NCBI RefSeq assembly: GCF_042648505.1
Contig: NZ_JBHRXK010000004.1
Span: 124,001-188,000 of the forward strand
Length of the DNA stretch: 64,000 nucleotides
Reading direction: 5' to 3'
Origin: Lysobacter_L cavernae
GTDB lineage: Bacteria > Pseudomonadota > Gammaproteobacteria > Xanthomonadales > Xanthomonadaceae
A program made the position numbers and the translations under genes. Below the pieces are notes generated by a model. The model ran no database searches. It was not told the origin of the DNA and saw nothing but the letters and a program-made list of their open reading frames with translations. Below, in pieces: positions 17,526-25,915 of this stretch (positions within the stretch are counted from its first letter, which is position 1; each line of letters begins with the position of its first letter).

Positions 17526-18320
17526 TCAACCGCCGGGTGGATCGGCGACGAAGCCGTCCGGGAACGCGCGCGGTTCGCCATGGGACACGTGCGGATACGG
17601 TCGCAGCACGCCGCGCGCAACCAGGCTGGTGTAGTCGTCGTAACGCAGCTTGCTGAGCTGCGCCGGCCTGCGCGAGGCGCGGACGAAGCCGGTGCGAGCG
17701 ACCGGTGACCATTCGCGCGCGCCATGACCGGTGCCGATCGACTGTGGCGCGGGTTGCATTGCCCGGTCGGCGTGTGTTTCGGCCGCAGCCGGCGCCTCGG
17801 CGCGGCTGCTGGCGCGTTCGCGTTCGTCGCGCGGGTAGGGGGCCGGGTAAGGCGGCGGTTCGAAATAGGTCGGCCGTGCCTCCTCGAACACGGCCACGCC
17901 GATCACGCCGACGTGGTCGGGGCGGCCGGTGCGGGCGGCATAACTGTCGGCCAGGTCGGTGAAGACGAACTGGGCGACATCGTCGAGCGACTTGCGCCAG
18001 CCGTGGATCTGCGTGCTTTGCCACGGGCCGAGCACGTAGCCGGCCTGCGACGGATGCGCGGTCTCGCCGCTGACCGCGTTGACACCGTCCACCGCCAGCA
18101 CCGCCAGCACGCGGCGACTGCTGGTGTTGGTCAGCCGCACCGAATAACGGTGGCCGGGCGTGCCGGTGATCCAGTGCTGGCCGCGGTGCGGATGGGGCGG
18201 CAACCAGTCGCCACGGTCGCGATCGATGACGGCGACCTCGACCAGCGGCCGCGCGCTCAGCGGCGCGCAGGCGGCGGTGGCGGCCAATACGGCAAACGTT
18301 GCGAACAAGGTGCGGAACAT
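17526..18320 (-). CDS. Exported protein of unknown function
   Basis: A 264-residue protein with an N-terminal signal (MFRTLFATFAVLAATAAC), where ATAAC could act as a lipobox. The folded part (about residues 30-160) contains HRGQHWITGTPGHRYSVRL and GYVLGPWQSTQIHGWRKSLD, typical of a family of uncharacterised periplasmic proteins in this group of bacteria. The rest is a low-complexity Pro/Glu/Ala region. It is divergent from trpS. No function can be assigned. Confidence 0.65.
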   Translation of the reverse strand: MFRTLFATFAVLAATAACAPLSARPLVEVAVIDRDRGDWLPPHPHRGQHWITGTPGHRYSVRLTNTSSRRVLAVLAVDGVNAVSGETAHPSQAGYVLGPWQSTQIHGWRKSLDDVAQFVFTDLADSYAARTGRPDHVGVIGVAVFEEARPTYFEPPPYPAPYPRDERERASSRAEAPAAAETHADRAMQPAPQSIGTGHGAREWSPVARTGFVRASRRPAQLSKLRYDDYTSLVARGVLRPYPHVSHGEPRAFPDGFVADPPGG

Positions 18321-18425
18321 GCGGGCTTCTCCGGGGGGCTCGCCGTATTCAACGCCTGGAGGCCGGCCGCGGGGTTGGCGCACGGCGGGTACACTGTCGG
18401 GCCGTTTCCGCAGCGTCAGAGTTCG

Positions 18426-19766
18426 ATGAGCCCCACCCGCATCCTGACCGGCATCACCACCTCCGGCACCCCTCATCTGGGCAACTACGCCGGCGCGATC
18501 CGCCCGGCGGTGACCGCCAGCCGTGCGCCGGGCGTGGAGAGTTTCTACTTCCTCGCCGACTACCACTCGCTGATCAAGGCGCAGGATGCGGCGCGCGTGC
18601 AGCGCTCGACGTTGGAGATCGCCGCCACGTGGTTGGCGTGTGGCCTGGAGCCGGACAAGGTCTGGTTCTACCGCCAGAGCGACATCCCGGAAACCACCGA
18701 GTTGATGTGGTTGCTGACCTGCGTGGCCGGCAAGGGCATCCTCAACCGCGCCCACGCCTACAAGGCGGCGGTCGACAAGAACCGCGTCGAGGGCGAGGAC
18801 GACGATGCCGGCGTCACCGCGGGCTTGTTCATGTACCCGGTGCTGATGGCCGCCGACATCCTGCTGTTCAACGCCGACAAGGTGCCGGTCGGCCGTGACC
18901 AGATCCAGCACATCGAGATGGCGCGCGATTTCGGCCAGCGCTTCAACCACCTCTACGGCGAACCGGTTGGCAAGGAGTACTTCACGTTGCCGGAGGTGGT
19001 GATCGAGGAGAGCGTCGCCACCTTGCCGGGCCTGGACGGCCGCAAGATGAGCAAGAGCTACGACAACACCATTCCGTTGTTCGCGCCGCGCGAGACCTTG
19101 AGGAAACTGATTTTTTCGATCGTCACCGACTCGCGCGCGCCGGGCGAGGCCAAGGACGCCGACAGCTCCAACGTGTTCCAGCTCTACCAGGCGTTTGCCA
19201 CGCCAGCCGAAACGGCCGAGATGCGTGCCGCGTTTGCCGGCGGCATCGCCTGGGGCGATGCCAAGCAGGCCTTGTTCGAGCATATCGACGCCGAGATCGC
19301 CCCCAAACGCGAGAAGTACGAGGCGCTGATGGCCCAGCCTGCCGCGATCGAGGCGGTGTTGCGCGATGGTGCGCAGCGGCTGCGCGAGCGTTACGCGACT
19401 GCCACCATGCGCACGCTGCGCGAGGCGGTCGGCCTGCGTGACCTGTCGCAGGTCAGCGTCGGGCCCGACAAGAAAACCACCCGTGGTGCCCTGCCGGTCT
19501 TCAAGCAGTACCGCGAGGCCGACGGTCGCTTCTATTTCAAACTCGTCGATGGTGACCGGGTGCTGCTGCAGAGCGTTGGCCACGAATCGGCGCGCACCGC
19601 TGGCCAGCTGATCGGCCGCCTCAAGCAGGAAGGCGGCGCCGCGCTGCGCCACGCCGAGGCCAGCGCCGTGCACCTGGGCGATGAGTTGATCGGTCATCTG
19701 CACGAGGGCACCGAACTGGTCGACGTGGTCGAGGCGCTGGCGCAGTTCGCGGCCGAGGACGCATGA
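18426..19766 (+). CDS. trpS: Tryptophan-tRNA ligase
   Basis: A 446-residue class I synthetase that charges tRNA-Trp. The HIGH-type motif is TSGTPHLGNYAGA and the KMSKS motif is intact in DGRKMSKSYDN. DQIQHIEMARD and VPVGRDQ are conserved in TrpRS. It is about 100 residues longer than E. coli TrpS: the extra C-terminal domain (from about residue 340, KTTRGALPVFKQYREADGRF) is typical of Xanthomonas-like and some beta-proteobacterial enzymes. The ATG at 18426 begins the conserved N-terminus. The next gene overlaps by 4 nt. Confidence 0.95.
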   Translation: MSPTRILTGITTSGTPHLGNYAGAIRPAVTASRAPGVESFYFLADYHSLIKAQDAARVQRSTLEIAATWLACGLEPDKVWFYRQSDIPETTELMWLLTCVAGKGILNRAHAYKAAVDKNRVEGEDDDAGVTAGLFMYPVLMAADILLFNADKVPVGRDQIQHIEMARDFGQRFNHLYGEPVGKEYFTLPEVVIEESVATLPGLDGRKMSKSYDNTIPLFAPRETLRKLIFSIVTDSRAPGEAKDADSSNVFQLYQAFATPAETAEMRAAFAGGIAWGDAKQALFEHIDAEIAPKREKYEALMAQPAAIEAVLRDGAQRLRERYATATMRTLREAVGLRDLSQVSVGPDKKTTRGALPVFKQYREADGRFYFKLVDGDRVLLQSVGHESARTAGQLIGRLKQEGGAALRHAEASAVHLGDELIGHLHEGTELVDVVEALAQFAAEDA

Positions 19767-20080
19767 ACCCGCTGGTCGAACTCAACCTGGCACTGATCCT
19801 GTTCCTGCCGTGGTTCGCGATCCTGGGCGTGTTGTACTGGCTGTTTCCGCGTCAACCGCGGTTCCTGGCGCGCACGCTGTTCGATAGCGGCGCGCTGATC
19901 GCGGCCTTGCTCGCCTTCGTTGCCAGCATGTACTGGTCGCACGCCAACGCCGATCCGGTCTACGGCAAGATGTGGCAGCAGATCCTCGCTACCGCGCTGG
20001 GGTATGGCGTGTTTCTCGCGGTGCTGACGCTGGCTTTTTTCGTGCGCCGGTACTGGCTGCGCGGGCGTGCGGCACGCTGA
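19763..20080 (+). CDS. Small inner-membrane protein
   Basis: A 105-residue protein with three hydrophobic segments (about residues 8-28, 43-62 and 76-95), a basic middle loop (FPRQPRFLART) and a basic C-terminus. It overlaps the trpS stop by ATGA, so it is translationally coupled to it. No family assignment beyond a conserved membrane protein is possible. Confidence 0.75.
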   Translation: MNPLVELNLALILFLPWFAILGVLYWLFPRQPRFLARTLFDSGALIAALLAFVASMYWSHANADPVYGKMWQQILATALGYGVFLAVLTLAFFVRRYWLRGRAAR

Positions 20081-20159
20081 CCCGACCAAAGCCGCATCGT
20101 CGTCGCTGCGGGCGATGGCTAGACTGGGCACGGATCTCGCAGCAGGGCACGCGTCACGC

Positions 20160-21092
20160 ATGAACGCAGCACACGGCATCGTCACCGTCGACACCGGCTT
20201 CCAACGTCCGCAGTTCGACGCGGCGTACCTGATCGTCGAAGCCGGCCGTGCCGCATTCGTCGACTGCGGCACCCAGCACTCGATTCCGGCATTGCTCGCC
20301 GCGTTGGCGGGGCAGGGCCTGACGCCGGCATCGGTGGACTGGTTGATCCTCACCCATGTCCATCTCGATCACGCCGGCGGCGCCGGGGCATTGATGCGGC
20401 AGTTGCCGAACGCGACCCTGGCGGTGCACCCGCGTGGCGCGCCGCACATGGTCGATCCGGCGCGGCTGGTGGCCGGCGCGACCGCGGTCTACGGCGAGGA
20501 CGAAATCGCACGCAGCTACGGCGAGATCGTGCCGATCGCGGCCGAGCGCGTGCGCGTCGTCGAGGACGGCGACACGATCGACCTGGCCGGGCGGGCGCTG
20601 CAGTGCCTCGATACCCCCGGCCACGCCCGCCACCACCTGTGCGTGTGGGATGCGCGCAGCCGCGGCTGGTTCACCGGCGACACCTTCGGCCTGTCGTACC
20701 GCGAGTTCGACAATGCCGACGGCGCACCGTTCGTGATCCCCACCTCCTCGCCGGTGCAGTTCGAGCCGGAGCCGCTCAAGGCCTCGATCCGCGCCCTGCT
20801 GGCGCGCGATCCGCAGGCGATGTACCTGACCCATTACGGCCGCGTCGGCGACGTGGCGCGCCTGGCCGATGAGTTGATCGTGCAGATCGATGCGATGGTC
20901 GCGTTGGCGCGCGCGGCCGACGGCCACGCCGATCGCCACGCGCGCCTGGTCGCCGCGCTGACCGCGCTGTACACCGAGCGCGCGTTCGCGCACGGCAGCC
21001 GCCCGGACGCGGCGCAGGTGCAGGAGTTGCTGGCCATCGACATCGAGCTCAATGCGCAGGGCCTGGCGGTCTGGCTGGACCGCGGCGGTTGA
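20160..21092 (+). CDS. Metallo-beta-lactamase-fold hydrolase
   Basis: A 310-residue MBL-fold protein. The metal-binding motif is THVHLDHAGG, further ligands are in TPGHARHH and the FTGDTFG strand. The C-terminal part (after about residue 215) is helical. The fold resembles glyoxalase-II-like hydrolases; no substrate is clear. The ATG at 20160 lies just before the first beta strand; the frame is open further upstream, but those codons overlap the preceding gene. Confidence 0.85.
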   Translation: MNAAHGIVTVDTGFQRPQFDAAYLIVEAGRAAFVDCGTQHSIPALLAALAGQGLTPASVDWLILTHVHLDHAGGAGALMRQLPNATLAVHPRGAPHMVDPARLVAGATAVYGEDEIARSYGEIVPIAAERVRVVEDGDTIDLAGRALQCLDTPGHARHHLCVWDARSRGWFTGDTFGLSYREFDNADGAPFVIPTSSPVQFEPEPLKASIRALLARDPQAMYLTHYGRVGDVARLADELIVQIDAMVALARAADGHADRHARLVAALTALYTERAFAHGSRPDAAQVQELLAIDIELNAQGLAVWLDRGG

Positions 21093-21221
21093 GCTGAACG
21101 AAGTGGGGCGACGACCGCAGCTGCTGGCTGAACGAAGGCTTGGAGAGTCCGTAGCTGTGGAGACCGTCACAGGTTGCCCGAGGGCAGCGGGGTAGCCTGA
21201 GCCGCCCCGAATACCGCCCCG

Positions 21222-22328
21222 ATGTCCGCCGTACGCCCCCTGCCGCTGCCGCCCCCAGACGACGACGAAGCCCGCCGCCAGGCCGCGCTCGATGCGTATG
21301 CGATCGTGGACACGGTGCCGGAGTTGGCCTATGACGACATCGTCCGGCTGGCCGCGACCCTGTGCGACGTGCCGGCGGCGGCGATCTCGCTGATCGACCA
21401 TGAGCGCCAGTGGTTCAAGGCGCAGTACGGTTTCGACCGATGCCAGACCCCGCGCGAGGAGGCGATCTGCGACCGCACAATCCGCCATCCCGGGCAGATG
21501 CTGGTGATCGAGGACCTGCGCGCGCAATCGGAATTTGCGCCGCCGTCGCTGCGGATCGGTGAACAGTCGCTGCGGTTCTATGCCGGGATGCCGTTGCTCA
21601 GCCCGGACGGCCACGCGCTCGGTGCGATCTGCGTGCTCGACAGCAAGCCGCGGGCACTGAGCGCCGCGCAGCGCGAAGGGCTCGAGGTGCTGGCGCGGCA
21701 GACCCAGCACCTGTTCGAACTGCGCCGTTATGCACTGGAGCAGCGGCGCCTGCTGTCCGAGCGCGAAGCGTTCGCGCAGCGCCTGGAGGATGCGCGCGCC
21801 GACCTGCAGCGTCGCAACGACCAGCTCGAGCACAACGCCACCCACGACGCGCTGACCGGCCTGCTCAATCGCGCCGCGCTGGCGCAGCTGCGCGACAATC
21901 CGGCCGCGATGCGACAGCTGCAGCACGCGCCGTACACGCTGATGCTGCTCGACATCGACCACTTCAAGCAGGTCAACGACCGCCACGGCCACCTGCTCGG
22001 CGATCGCGCGCTGCGCGCCGTCGCCGACGCGGTCGCCGCTTCGATCCGGCAGCACGACATCGCCGTGCGTTATGGCGGCGAGGAGTTCCTGGTGCTGTTG
22101 CCCGACACGCGTCTGGCGACGGCGGCGCAGGTCGCCGAGCGTATCCGCCAGCGCATTGCCCACGTGGCCTTGCCGTTTGCGCTGACCGTGTCGATTGGTC
22201 TGGCCGCCAGCGAGCCGACGCGCGACTGGTCGGAGCGGGTGTTCGACCGCGCCGATCAGGCGCTGTATCGGGCCAAGTCCGCCGGCCGCAACCGCGTGGT
22301 GGTCGACGACACGCCGTTGCACGAGTGA
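21222..22328 (+). CDS. GAF-GGDEF diguanylate cyclase
   Basis: A 368-residue signalling protein. A GAF domain covers about residues 25-170 (ISLIDHERQWFKAQYGF, LGAICVLDSKPR). It is followed by a coiled helix rich in Gln, Arg and Glu, and a GGDEF domain with catalytic GGEEF, metal-binding LDIDHFKQVND and an intact inhibitory site RQHD five residues before GGEEF. It should make cyclic di-GMP in the cytoplasm and be product-inhibited. The GAF ligand is unknown. A target of c-di-GMP, the Clp-type regulator, is encoded near 61 kb. Confidence 0.93.
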   Translation: MSAVRPLPLPPPDDDEARRQAALDAYAIVDTVPELAYDDIVRLAATLCDVPAAAISLIDHERQWFKAQYGFDRCQTPREEAICDRTIRHPGQMLVIEDLRAQSEFAPPSLRIGEQSLRFYAGMPLLSPDGHALGAICVLDSKPRALSAAQREGLEVLARQTQHLFELRRYALEQRRLLSEREAFAQRLEDARADLQRRNDQLEHNATHDALTGLLNRAALAQLRDNPAAMRQLQHAPYTLMLLDIDHFKQVNDRHGHLLGDRALRAVADAVAASIRQHDIAVRYGGEEFLVLLPDTRLATAAQVAERIRQRIAHVALPFALTVSIGLAASEPTRDWSERVFDRADQALYRAKSAGRNRVVVDDTPLHE

Positions 22329-22460
22329 GGCAGGCCGCTCACGCGGCAGTGCTGTGTAGCCGGATGCGTCGCGCCATGGATGGCGGTGTGAGCATCGGCG
22401 CTCACCACCTCAACGATGAAGACGGCCGACGAAGCCGGCCATGGAAGGACACGGTGGTCC

Positions 22461-22847
22461 TCAATCCCATTGCTTCGCCGGCGTGCCGCGCTCCGGGTGC
22501 TTCATGCGCACCACGCAGAAACGCTGGCCGGTTGGTGCTTCCATCACCCACCAGCGCTTCACGAACGCGATCTTCCTGGCGCCCAGTGTCTCCAGGCGCG
22601 TAGCTTCGGCGTCGATGTCGTCGGCTTCGATGTCCAAGTGCACGCGCGAGGGGTGGTCGACCTTCTGCACCTCGATGTGCAGGTCGTCGCGGGTGTCGCC
22701 GAATTGCTGGTACTCGACGGTGTCGTCGCCGGCATGAGGATCGGCGATGGTCACACCGAGCGCCTGGCTCCAGAACGAGGCGGCGGCATCGAGATCGTCG
22801 GTCTGGCAGTCGATGATGAATCCGGCGAGGCGGCTGCGGTGGGGCAT
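22461..22847 (-). CDS. VOC-family (glyoxalase/bleomycin resistance fold) protein
   Basis: A 128-residue protein with the vicinal-oxygen-chelate fold: two beta-alpha-beta-beta-beta halves (RLAGFIIDCQTDDLDAAASF; RVHLDIEADDIDAEATRLETLGA) and the closing strand EAPTGQRFCVVR. Proteins of this length are usually dimeric and are annotated as glyoxalase-like or resistance-like; function here is unknown. The start at 22847 is chosen at the first beta strand. Codons upstream come from a heptamer repeat. Confidence 0.85.
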   Translation of the reverse strand: MPHRSRLAGFIIDCQTDDLDAAASFWSQALGVTIADPHAGDDTVEYQQFGDTRDDLHIEVQKVDHPSRVHLDIEADDIDAEATRLETLGARKIAFVKRWWVMEAPTGQRFCVVRMKHPERGTPAKQWD

Positions 22848-22857
22848 GGGAAAGGCC

Positions 22858-22960
22858 GTGATTGGTGAATCGTGATTTGTGATTCGAGTCGGACGTGAAG
22901 GTGATGGAGAGGCGTCCTGCTCCAGCTTCTCCCAATCACGCATCACCTATCACGAATCAC
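22858..22960 (+). repeat. Heptamer repeat element with inverted arms (copy 2)
   Basis: The left arm (about 22858-22888) is built of GTGATTG/GTGAATC/GTGATTT/GTGATTC-like units. The right arm (about 22933-22960) carries the reverse complement units AATCACG, ATCACC and CACGAATCAC. Between them are 44 unrelated bases. The right arm ends at the stop codon of the minus-strand E2 gene, so the TGA is part of the repeat edge. Confidence 0.8.
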
Positions 22961-24345
22961 TGCGGTAATGCCATGTCGTCGAGCAGCGCCTTGAGGAAGC
23001 GCGCAGCCTCGCCACCGGTGCAGGCGCGGTGGTCGAAGGTCAGCGAGATCGGCATGCGCCGGTGCACCTCGATGCCGCCGATCACCGCCACCACGTCATG
23101 GCTGAGCTTGCCGGCACCGACGATCGCCACCGTCGGTGGCACCACCACCGGTGTGGCATAGCGGCCGGCGAACATGCCGAAGTTGGACAGCGAGATCGTG
23201 AAGCCGCTGAGCTCGCTGGCCGGGATCGAACGGTCCTCGACCTGCGCGCGCAGGCGCCCGATGGCGGTGCGGATGCCGGCGCCGTCGAGCATGTCGGCAT
23301 TGCGCAGCGCCGGTACGAACAGGCCGTCGTCGGTGTCCACGGCAATCCCGATGTCGACGTGTGGGTGCAGCGTGCGCAGCAGTTGCTCGCCGTCGAACCA
23401 GGCGTTGAGCGCCGGCACGGTCTTGCAGGCGGTGACGATCGCACGCACCAGGCGCGCGGTGATGTCCTGCTTGCCGAGCCAGGCGTGCAGGTCGGCGTCG
23501 TCGCACAGCGTGGTCGGCACGACCTTGGCGTGCGCGTCGGCCATCACCCGCGCCATGTTGCGACGCACGCCCTTGAGCTGCTCTGGTTGGCCGCTGGTGG
23601 CCACGCCCGGTGGCTGCGTGCGCATCGGCTTGCCGGCCTGCGACAGCGTGCTGCGGGACGGCGCGGCCGTCGGGGTCGCCGATGCGGCCGGTGCGCCCGC
23701 GGCCACCACACGCGCGGTCGGCGCGCTGCCGGCCTTGGCCGAGCCGTCGGCGGCGGCGCGCTTGACGTCGTCCATCGTCACCACGCCTTCGCCACCGCTG
23801 GCACGCACGCGCGACAGATCGACGCCGAGCTTGCGCGCCAACGCGCGCACCGCCGGCATCGCCTTGACGCCACCCACTGCCACCGCCTGCTCGCTGCGCA
23901 CCGCGTCGGAGGACTGCATGGCGCCGACCACGGTGCCGGCGTCGTCGCGCTTGGCCTCGCCCTGCGGCGCAGCCGTGCCGGCGGCACTGATCGTGCCGCC
24001 GTCGTCGGAAGCGATCACCTTGTCGCCGTCGCTGGGCGCGTGGCTGCCGGCACCGTGGTGGTGACCGGTGTCCTGGCCCTCGGCGCGCTGCGGCTGCGAC
24101 GGGTCGATCTCGAATTCGGCCAGCACCGTGCCGGTGACGATCACGTCGCCGGCGCCGCCGGCGAGCCGCAGCACCTTGCCCGAGACCGGCGACGGCACCT
24201 CGACCACGGCCTTGGCGGTCTCCATCGACACCAGGTTGTCGTCGAGGCGGATCGTGTCGCCGACCTTGACGAACCATTCGACGATGGTCGCGTCGGGCAG
24301 GCCCTCGCCGAGGTCGGGAAGCAGGAAGCTCTTCTTTGCGGTCAT
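22957..24345 (-). CDS. bkdB: Dihydrolipoamide acyltransferase (E2) of a 2-oxo acid dehydrogenase
   Basis: A 462-residue E2 subunit. It has one N-terminal lipoyl domain (lipoyl Lys in SMETAKAVVEV), a long Ala/Gly/Ser/His linker with a His run, a peripheral subunit-binding domain (VRALARKLGVDLSRVRASGGEG) and an acyltransferase domain. The active-site segment reads FDHRACTGGEAARFL. The His is kept, but the Asp of the usual HRxxDG is replaced. The operon order E1 alpha, E1 beta, SH3 protein, E2 suggests a branched-chain or pyruvate-type complex. The substrate is inferred only. Confidence 0.85.
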   Translation of the reverse strand: MTAKKSFLLPDLGEGLPDATIVEWFVKVGDTIRLDDNLVSMETAKAVVEVPSPVSGKVLRLAGGAGDVIVTGTVLAEFEIDPSQPQRAEGQDTGHHHGAGSHAPSDGDKVIASDDGGTISAAGTAAPQGEAKRDDAGTVVGAMQSSDAVRSEQAVAVGGVKAMPAVRALARKLGVDLSRVRASGGEGVVTMDDVKRAAADGSAKAGSAPTARVVAAGAPAASATPTAAPSRSTLSQAGKPMRTQPPGVATSGQPEQLKGVRRNMARVMADAHAKVVPTTLCDDADLHAWLGKQDITARLVRAIVTACKTVPALNAWFDGEQLLRTLHPHVDIGIAVDTDDGLFVPALRNADMLDGAGIRTAIGRLRAQVEDRSIPASELSGFTISLSNFGMFAGRYATPVVVPPTVAIVGAGKLSHDVVAVIGGIEVHRRMPISLTFDHRACTGGEAARFLKALLDDMALPQ

Positions 24346-24479
24346 GACTGCGTTGTCTCGTCTTGAATACAGTGGTGTTTGAATGGGTCAGGTGAGGCGA
24401 TGGTGGCTTCCCTCAGGTCCGATCGCTCGGATCCCTGCTCGGCGCGGATGATCGTGCCGACGCGTGGGGACGCCGGGGC

Positions 24480-24866
24480 TCATGTCGGTGGGCCATCGTC
24501 GTCGAACAGGTCGTCGTCGGGCAGGTCGTCGAGCAGTTCGAGCGCGCGGGCCGGCACCCAGCCTTGCTCGCCGCGCGCGTTCTCTGCCCACCACCACTGA
24601 GCGAGCTCGTAATGCAGGCGCAGGACTTCGTCGGCGTCGGCATCGAGTTCGCGCGTGTCGTAATCCGACAGCGCGGTCGCGTGCCCGTGTTCGCGGTCGA
24701 ACAACGCCGCCGGCACCCAGCCGCCATGGCCTTCGGCAAGCGTGGTCCAGACGAACTGCGGCCAGTCGACGTCACGGTTGCCCAGCGTCACCGTGGCGCC
24801 GCGCGCGACCTGGATCGCGGGGCGGTCCGGGGCGCGGTGCGCGACGACGACGCGGGCGCGACGCAT
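24480..24866 (-). CDS. Protein with two SH3-like repeats
   Basis: A 128-residue protein made of two variant SH3 units (about residues 20-60 and 80-115), each ending in GGWVPAALF or QGWVPARALEL. It has no signal peptide and an acidic tail (DDLPDDDLFDDD). It is encoded between the E1 beta and E2 genes of the dehydrogenase operon, 17 nt after E1 beta. An accessory or structural role with the complex is possible but unproven. Confidence 0.7.
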   Translation of the reverse strand: MRRARVVVAHRAPDRPAIQVARGATVTLGNRDVDWPQFVWTTLAEGHGGWVPAALFDREHGHATALSDYDTRELDADADEVLRLHYELAQWWWAENARGEQGWVPARALELLDDLPDDDLFDDDGPPT

Positions 24867-24883
24867 GGCTCAGCGGCTCCTCT

Positions 24884-25915
24884 TCAACTGCCGGCCAACG
24901 CCCGCCTGGCCGCCGCGACGATGCGGTCGACGCTGGGCAGGTACTTCATCTCCAGCCGGAACAGCGGGATGTGCGTGTCGTAGCCGGTGACGCGTTCGAC
25001 CGGCGCGAGCAGGTCGTACATCGATTCCTCGGCCAGGCGCGCGGCGATCTCGGCACCGAAGCCGGCGGTCTTGGGCGCCTCGTGCACGATCACGCAGCGG
25101 CCGGTCTTGCTGACCGACTCGGCGATGGTGACGAAGTCGAGCGGTTTGAGCGTGGCGACGTCGATGACCTCGGCGCTGATGCCTTCGCTGGCGAGCTTCT
25201 CGGCCGCCTCCAGCGTCTCCTTGACCTGCGCACCCCAGGTGACCAGGGTGATGTCGCTGCCGTCGCGCAACACGTAGCACACGTCCAGCGGCAGCGCTTC
25301 GCCGTCGTCGGCGACGACTTCCTTGTACTGGCGGTAGATGCGCTTGGGCTCCATGAAGATCACCGGGTCCGGGTCGCGGATCGCGGCGAGCAGCAGGCCG
25401 TAGGCGCGCGCCGGCGACGACGGCATCACCACGCGCAGACCCGGCACGTTGGTGAAGATCGCTTCGTTGGCTTCGCTGTGATGCTCCGGCGCGCGGATGC
25501 CGCCGCCCCACGGCACGCGCAGCACCATCGGGCAGGTCAGGCGCCCGCGCGTGCGGTACCGGAAGCGCGCGGCGTGGCAGATGATGTGGTCGACCATCGG
25601 GTAGACGAAGCCGTCGAACTGCGATTCGGCGACCGGCTTCATGCCCTGTGCGGCCAGGCCGACCGTGAGTCCGGCAATCGTGGTCTCGTCCAGCGGCGTG
25701 TCGAGCACGCGCTCGGAGCCGAACTGCTGTTGCAGGCCGGCGGTGGCGCGGAACACGCCGCCGTTGACACCGACGTCCTCGCCGAGCACCAGCACGGTGC
25801 TGTCGTGCCTCATCTCGTACGCCAGCGCCTGGGTGATCGCTTCGATCAGGGTGATTGCAGCGGGCGCGGCAGCGGACTTGCTCGTATCGAGCTTCGGAGT
25901 GTTCTCGGCGTTCAT
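24884..25915 (-). CDS. bkdA2: 2-oxo acid dehydrogenase E1 component, beta subunit
   Basis: A 343-residue transketolase-like beta subunit. Characteristic blocks are VLVLGEDVGVNGGVFRAT, LDTPLDETTIAGLTVGLA, HSEANEAIFTNVPGLRVVMP and the C-terminal FRLEMKYLPSVDRI. It pairs with the alpha subunit to decarboxylate a 2-oxo acid on thiamine diphosphate and acylate the E2 lipoyl arm. The start ATG overlaps the E1 alpha stop (TGATG), so translation is coupled. Confidence 0.93.
   Translation of the reverse strand: MNAENTPKLDTSKSAAAPAAITLIEAITQALAYEMRHDSTVLVLGEDVGVNGGVFRATAGLQQQFGSERVLDTPLDETTIAGLTVGLAAQGMKPVAESQFDGFVYPMVDHIICHAARFRYRTRGRLTCPMVLRVPWGGGIRAPEHHSEANEAIFTNVPGLRVVMPSSPARAYGLLLAAIRDPDPVIFMEPKRIYRQYKEVVADDGEALPLDVCYVLRDGSDITLVTWGAQVKETLEAAEKLASEGISAEVIDVATLKPLDFVTIAESVSKTGRCVIVHEAPKTAGFGAEIAARLAEESMYDLLAPVERVTGYDTHIPLFRLEMKYLPSVDRIVAAARRALAGS

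Noticed and set aside
17724..18425. An in-frame extension of trpS by 234 codons upstream
   Set aside because: The extension overlaps an exported-protein gene on the other strand; the conserved TrpRS N-terminus begins at the ATG at 18426.
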